NCBI GenBank assembly: GCA_934438135.1
Contig: CAKSBP010000058.1
Location: 1-16,762 of the forward strand
Length of the DNA stretch: 16,762 bases
Origin: an uncultured Clostridium sp.
GTDB taxonomy: Bacteria; Bacillota; Clostridia; Lachnospirales; Lachnospiraceae
Reading direction: 5' to 3'
The notes beneath the pieces were generated by a model. The model searched no databases. It was not told where the DNA came from and saw only the letters and a program-made list of their open reading frames with translations. Shown piece by piece: positions 14,397 through 16,762 of the stretch. How positions within the stretch are numbered: position 1 is the first letter of the stretch; the number at the start of each line of letters is the position of its first letter. Made by a program: the position numbers and the translations under genes.

Positions 14397-15290
14397 ATGG
14401 ATATAAATTATGAATTATATAAAGTTTTTTATTATGTCGCAAAAACTCTTAGTTTTTCTGAAGCCTCCAAAGAACTTTACATTTCTCAATCCGCTGTGAG
14501 CCAGTCTATTAAAACACTGGAAAAGCGTCTGGAACAGACTTTGTTCGTTCGGAGTACAAAGAAAGTCAAGATGACAAAAGAAGGAGAACTTCTATTTAAA
14601 CATATCGAGCCGGCTATCAATTTAATCCGACGAGGTGAAAATCAGATTTTCGAAGGACATACTTTGAACGGCGGTCAGCTTAGAATCGGTGCAAGCGACA
14701 CCATCTGCCGTTATTATCTGGTACCATTTTTCAAGGCCTTTCACAATCGTTTTCCAAATGTTCATATTAAAATTGTAAACGCCACATCCCTAAGCTGTAT
14801 TGATTTGTTAGAAACAAATCAGGTCGATTTGATTATTGCCAACACACCAAACACAAGATTAAATAATTTTGAGAACCTGACCACCATTTCTGAATTTCAG
14901 GATGTGTTTGTTGTAAATAAAGAATATTATCCAGACGCCGAAGGAATTGTGCCACTGAGTAAACTACAGGGATATCCAATTCTGATGCTGGATAAAAATT
15001 CAACAACAAGCCAGTTTTTACACAATATTTTCCTGCAGCACCAGCTGGATTTGGTTCCTGCCATCGAATTAAGCAGTAACGACCTGCTGATTGACCTTGC
15101 AAATATTGGGCTTGGAATCGCATTTGTACCGGATTACTGTTTAAAACCGGCTAATACTAATTTAACTATTATCCATACAAAGGAATCTCTTCCAAAGCGG
15201 AAACTGGTGGCAGCCTACTCCAGTCTTGTTCCATTATCTGCGGCTGCATCTTATTTTTTAGAGTCTTTAGTGCATAAAGACCGTATATAA
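14397..15290 (+). CDS. LysR-family regulator upstream of azlCD
   Basis: LysR-type regulator of 297 residues. The helix-turn-helix spans about 17-62 (LSFSEASKELYISQSAVSQSIKTLEKRL), then a linker, and the effector-binding domain from about 90 (LRIGASDTICRYYLVPFFKAF) to the end. The ATG follows GGAGATG. It is 28 nt upstream of azlC in the same direction and probably shares its transcript. It likely controls the azlCD exporter, perhaps together with the divergent M14 operon. The effector is unknown; a branched-chain amino acid or related compound would fit. It is the second LysR gene in the window and only distantly similar to the one at 1387-2271. Confidence 0.92.
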   Translation: MDINYELYKVFYYVAKTLSFSEASKELYISQSAVSQSIKTLEKRLEQTLFVRSTKKVKMTKEGELLFKHIEPAINLIRRGENQIFEGHTLNGGQLRIGASDTICRYYLVPFFKAFHNRFPNVHIKIVNATSLSCIDLLETNQVDLIIANTPNTRLNNFENLTTISEFQDVFVVNKEYYPDAEGIVPLSKLQGYPILMLDKNSTTSQFLHNIFLQHQLDLVPAIELSSNDLLIDLANIGLGIAFVPDYCLKPANTNLTIIHTKESLPKRKLVAAYSSLVPLSAAASYFLESLVHKDRI

Positions 15291-15318
15291 ATATTACAAA
15301 ATAGACAGGGGATTTGAT

Positions 15319-16035
15319 ATGTCAAAAACAGAAAAATTTAACGATTACAAGTTAGGTCTAAGGCGTGGTATTCCTATTGGCCTTGGATATGTTTCCGTTT
15401 CATTTACATTTGGTCTTCTTGCAGTAAATGGCGGAATTCCACTCTGGCTGGCGGTATTTATTTCCTTATCAAACCTGACTGGTGCGGGGCAGTTTGCCGC
15501 CGCCAGTCTGATGATAAACGGAACCACCTGTATGGAAATCGCACTGACAACGTTAATTATCAACCTTCGTTATACACTAATGTCGATTTCTCTTTCCCAG
15601 AAAATTGACCAGAAGACTTCCACTATAAAACGCCTGATTTTAGGATATGGTATCACCGATGAAATTTTTACTGTTGCATCCGTAGAGCCTTTAGTCCTCT
15701 CTTTTTACTATATGATAGGCCTGATTACACTTCCATTAGCTGGATGGGTTGGAGGCACATTTCTTGGCGGACTGATTTGTTCCAGCATGCCAGTATGGTT
15801 AAGCAGTGCAATGGGAATTGCGATTTATGGTATGTTTATTGCTATTATAGTACCACAGATGAAGGGTTCCAGACCAGTACTTTATATTGTACTTCTGTCC
15901 ATTGTCATCAACCTTTTCCTATATTACATACCATTTTTTAATTTTATATCTTCGGGCTTCCGTGTTATTATTACTGCTCTGATCGCTTCTGCAGTCGGTG
16001 CACTGGTTTACCCACAAAGAGAGGAGGTCTGTTAG
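15319..16035 (+). CDS. azlC: AzlC family branched-chain amino-acid export subunit
   Basis: Integral membrane protein of 238 residues. The family start GLRRGIPIGLGYVSVSFTFGLLA (about 13-35) and the LSNLTGAGQFAAASLM segment (about 50-66) are characteristic of AzlC. Several further hydrophobic helices follow, including MGIAIYGMFIAIIVPQMKG. With AzlD it forms a two-part exporter in the cytoplasmic membrane; the family is known for branched-chain amino-acid or azaleucine efflux. It begins at ATG behind a moderate GGGG site. The azlD ribosome binding site lies in its last codons. Confidence 0.93.
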   Translation: MSKTEKFNDYKLGLRRGIPIGLGYVSVSFTFGLLAVNGGIPLWLAVFISLSNLTGAGQFAAASLMINGTTCMEIALTTLIINLRYTLMSISLSQKIDQKTSTIKRLILGYGITDEIFTVASVEPLVLSFYYMIGLITLPLAGWVGGTFLGGLICSSMPVWLSSAMGIAIYGMFIAIIVPQMKGSRPVLYIVLLSIVINLFLYYIPFFNFISSGFRVIITALIASAVGALVYPQREEVC

Positions 16036-16036
16036 T

Positions 16037-16339
16037 ATGAATCCATTTTTTATTATGGCAGTCATTATGGCGGTAATTACTTATCTTCTTCGTGTTCTTC
16101 CAATCACACTGATACGAAAAGAAATTAAGTCACCATTCTGGAAAGCATTTTTAAACTATATTCCATTTGCAATTTTAGGTGCACTGACGGTTCCAGATAT
16201 CTTCTATTCCACACAGAATATTTCTTCTGCAATTGCCGGAACTGTTGCCGCCCTCATTATGGCTTACTTCGGCAGAGGACTTCTGACCGTAGCCGTCAGT
16301 GCCATTATAACAGTTCTTTTATGGGGGCTTTTCTTCTAA
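16037..16339 (+). CDS. azlD: AzlD family branched-chain amino-acid export subunit
   Basis: Small membrane protein of 100 residues with three hydrophobic helices (about 5-20, 37-55 and 62-97) and the family pattern YLLRVLPITLIRKEIKSPFWKAFLNYIPFAILGALTVPD. The start is at 16037, one base after the azlC stop, behind GAGGAGG (16021-16027) located inside azlC. A frame-compatible ATG further upstream inside azlC is not preferred. This is the obligate partner of AzlC. The stop codon lies within a terminator hairpin. Confidence 0.93.
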   Translation: MNPFFIMAVIMAVITYLLRVLPITLIRKEIKSPFWKAFLNYIPFAILGALTVPDIFYSTQNISSAIAGTVAALIMAYFGRGLLTVAVSAIITVLLWGLFF

Positions 16340-16355
16340 GGAAGAGTCCCTTTTT
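16324..16355 (+). terminator. Terminator overlapping the azlD stop
   Basis: TTCTTC and GAAGAG pair around TAAG, with an outer GGG/CCC and internal mismatches, followed by TTTTT. The azlD stop codon is in the loop region. Moderate stability. Confidence 0.5.
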
Positions 16356-16412
16356 ATAATTTTATAATCAGATATATGAAATACCTGCTTTTTTATTTTT
16401 TCAAATTTTTGC

Positions 16413-16441
16413 TTGACTTTTGTCTAAAAACATTGTATTCT
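16413..16441 (+). promoter_or_regulatory. Promoter of the first tRNA-Leu(CAG)
   Basis: TTGACT and TATTCT with a 17-nt spacer, about 17 nt before the tRNA. The same hexamers and spacing recur before the second copy. Confidence 0.7.
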
Positions 16442-16457
16442 ATAGGACGTAAGTTAT

Positions 16458-16542
16458 GCAGTTGTGGCGGAATTGGCATACGCGCATGATTCAGGTTCAT
16501 GTCCACATTACGTGGGTTCGGGTTCAAGTCCCGTCAACTGCA
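16458..16542 (+). tRNA. tRNA-Leu (anticodon CAG)
   Basis: An 85-nt class II tRNA with a long variable arm (TCCACATTACGTGGG). The acceptor is GCAGTTG/CAACTGC with discriminator A, the anticodon stem CATGA/TCATG, the loop TTCAGGT (anticodon CAG, reading CUG), and the T arm GGGTTCAAGTCCC. No CCA is encoded. Confidence 0.96.
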
Positions 16543-16550
16543 TTCTTTAG

Positions 16551-16579
16551 AGCTTTTAGCATTTGCTAAGAGCTTTTTT
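16551..16579 (+). terminator. Terminator of the first tRNA-Leu
   Basis: AGCTTTTAGCA and TGCTAAGAGCT form an 11-bp stem (one G-T), followed by a run of six T. It begins 9 nt after the tRNA. Confidence 0.8.
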
Positions 16580-16638
16580 AATGTGATAATGAATTTTTTA
16601 TAGCTAGTTCCGTTTTCATTTATTTCAAAATTTTATAC

Positions 16639-16667
16639 TTGACTTTTTATTCAAAATAATGTATTCT
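16639..16667 (+). promoter_or_regulatory. Promoter of the second tRNA-Leu(CAG)
   Basis: TTGACT and TATTCT with a 17-nt spacer: the same hexamers and spacing as the first copy, in AT-rich DNA that otherwise differs. Confidence 0.7.
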
Positions 16668-16685
16668 ACATCTTGTACTTATTAC

Positions 16686-16762
16686 GCAGTTGTGGCGGAA
16701 TTGGCATACGCGCATGATTCAGGTTCATGTCCACGCAAGTGGGTTCGGGTTCAAGTCCCGTC
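16686..16762 (+). tRNA. Second tRNA-Leu (CAG), cut by the window edge
   Basis: The first 77 nt match the tRNA-Leu at 16458 except in the variable arm, where ATTAC is replaced by GCAA (one nt shorter). Anticodon CAG. The last few bases of the acceptor stem fall outside the window. Confidence 0.93.

Overview
The window looks like chromosomal DNA from a low-GC anaerobic Firmicute, most likely Lachnospiraceae or a close clostridial relative. This is inferred from AT-rich intergenic DNA, strong AGGAGG-type ribosome binding sites, a single-chain PurL with a fused glutaminase domain, a decayed CD3324-type small DNA-binding gene, and tRNA genes without an encoded CCA. I see no transposase, integrase, phage gene or CRISPR array, so it reads as ordinary core and accessory chromosome rather than a mobile island.

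Left part (1-4160). The 3' end of an unidentified gene overlaps a secreted DUF3298/RsiV-like protein (98-907). Next come tRNA-Gly(CCC) on the minus strand, a LysR regulator (minus), and a symmetric divergent promoter region (2338-2456) whose two -35 boxes lie in the arms of a 12-bp perfect inverted repeat. The rightward promoter seems to make only a ~110-nt RNA ending at a strong terminator. A CD3324-family pseudogene follows, then an unrecognised 229-residue protein and three identical tRNA-Gly(GCC) genes in a perfect 105-bp tandem repeat, with their own consensus promoter and terminator. The DNA from about 973 to 1120 shows nothing I can name.

Middle part (4160-10030), all minus strand: a nitroreductase-like protein, a cupin/AraC regulator, and the large purL gene (1255 residues) flanked by strong terminators.

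Right part (10030-16762). A probable four-gene minus-strand operon starts at a consensus promoter (TTGACA-17-TATAAT) and ends at a 17-bp hairpin. It encodes an M14 aspartoacylase/succinylglutamate-desuccinylase-type enzyme, an overlapping paralogue that has lost the zinc-binding residues, a lipoprotein foldase-like protein that appears to start at ATT, and a membrane-anchored foldase-like protein. Divergently, a LysR regulator precedes azlC-azlD, a branched-chain amino-acid export pair. The window ends with two tRNA-Leu(CAG) genes, each with its own promoter; the second is cut by the window edge.

The points most worth following up are the catalytic/degenerate M14 pair at the head of an envelope-foldase operon, the symmetric divergent promoter with its small-RNA candidate, and the probable ATT start codon.
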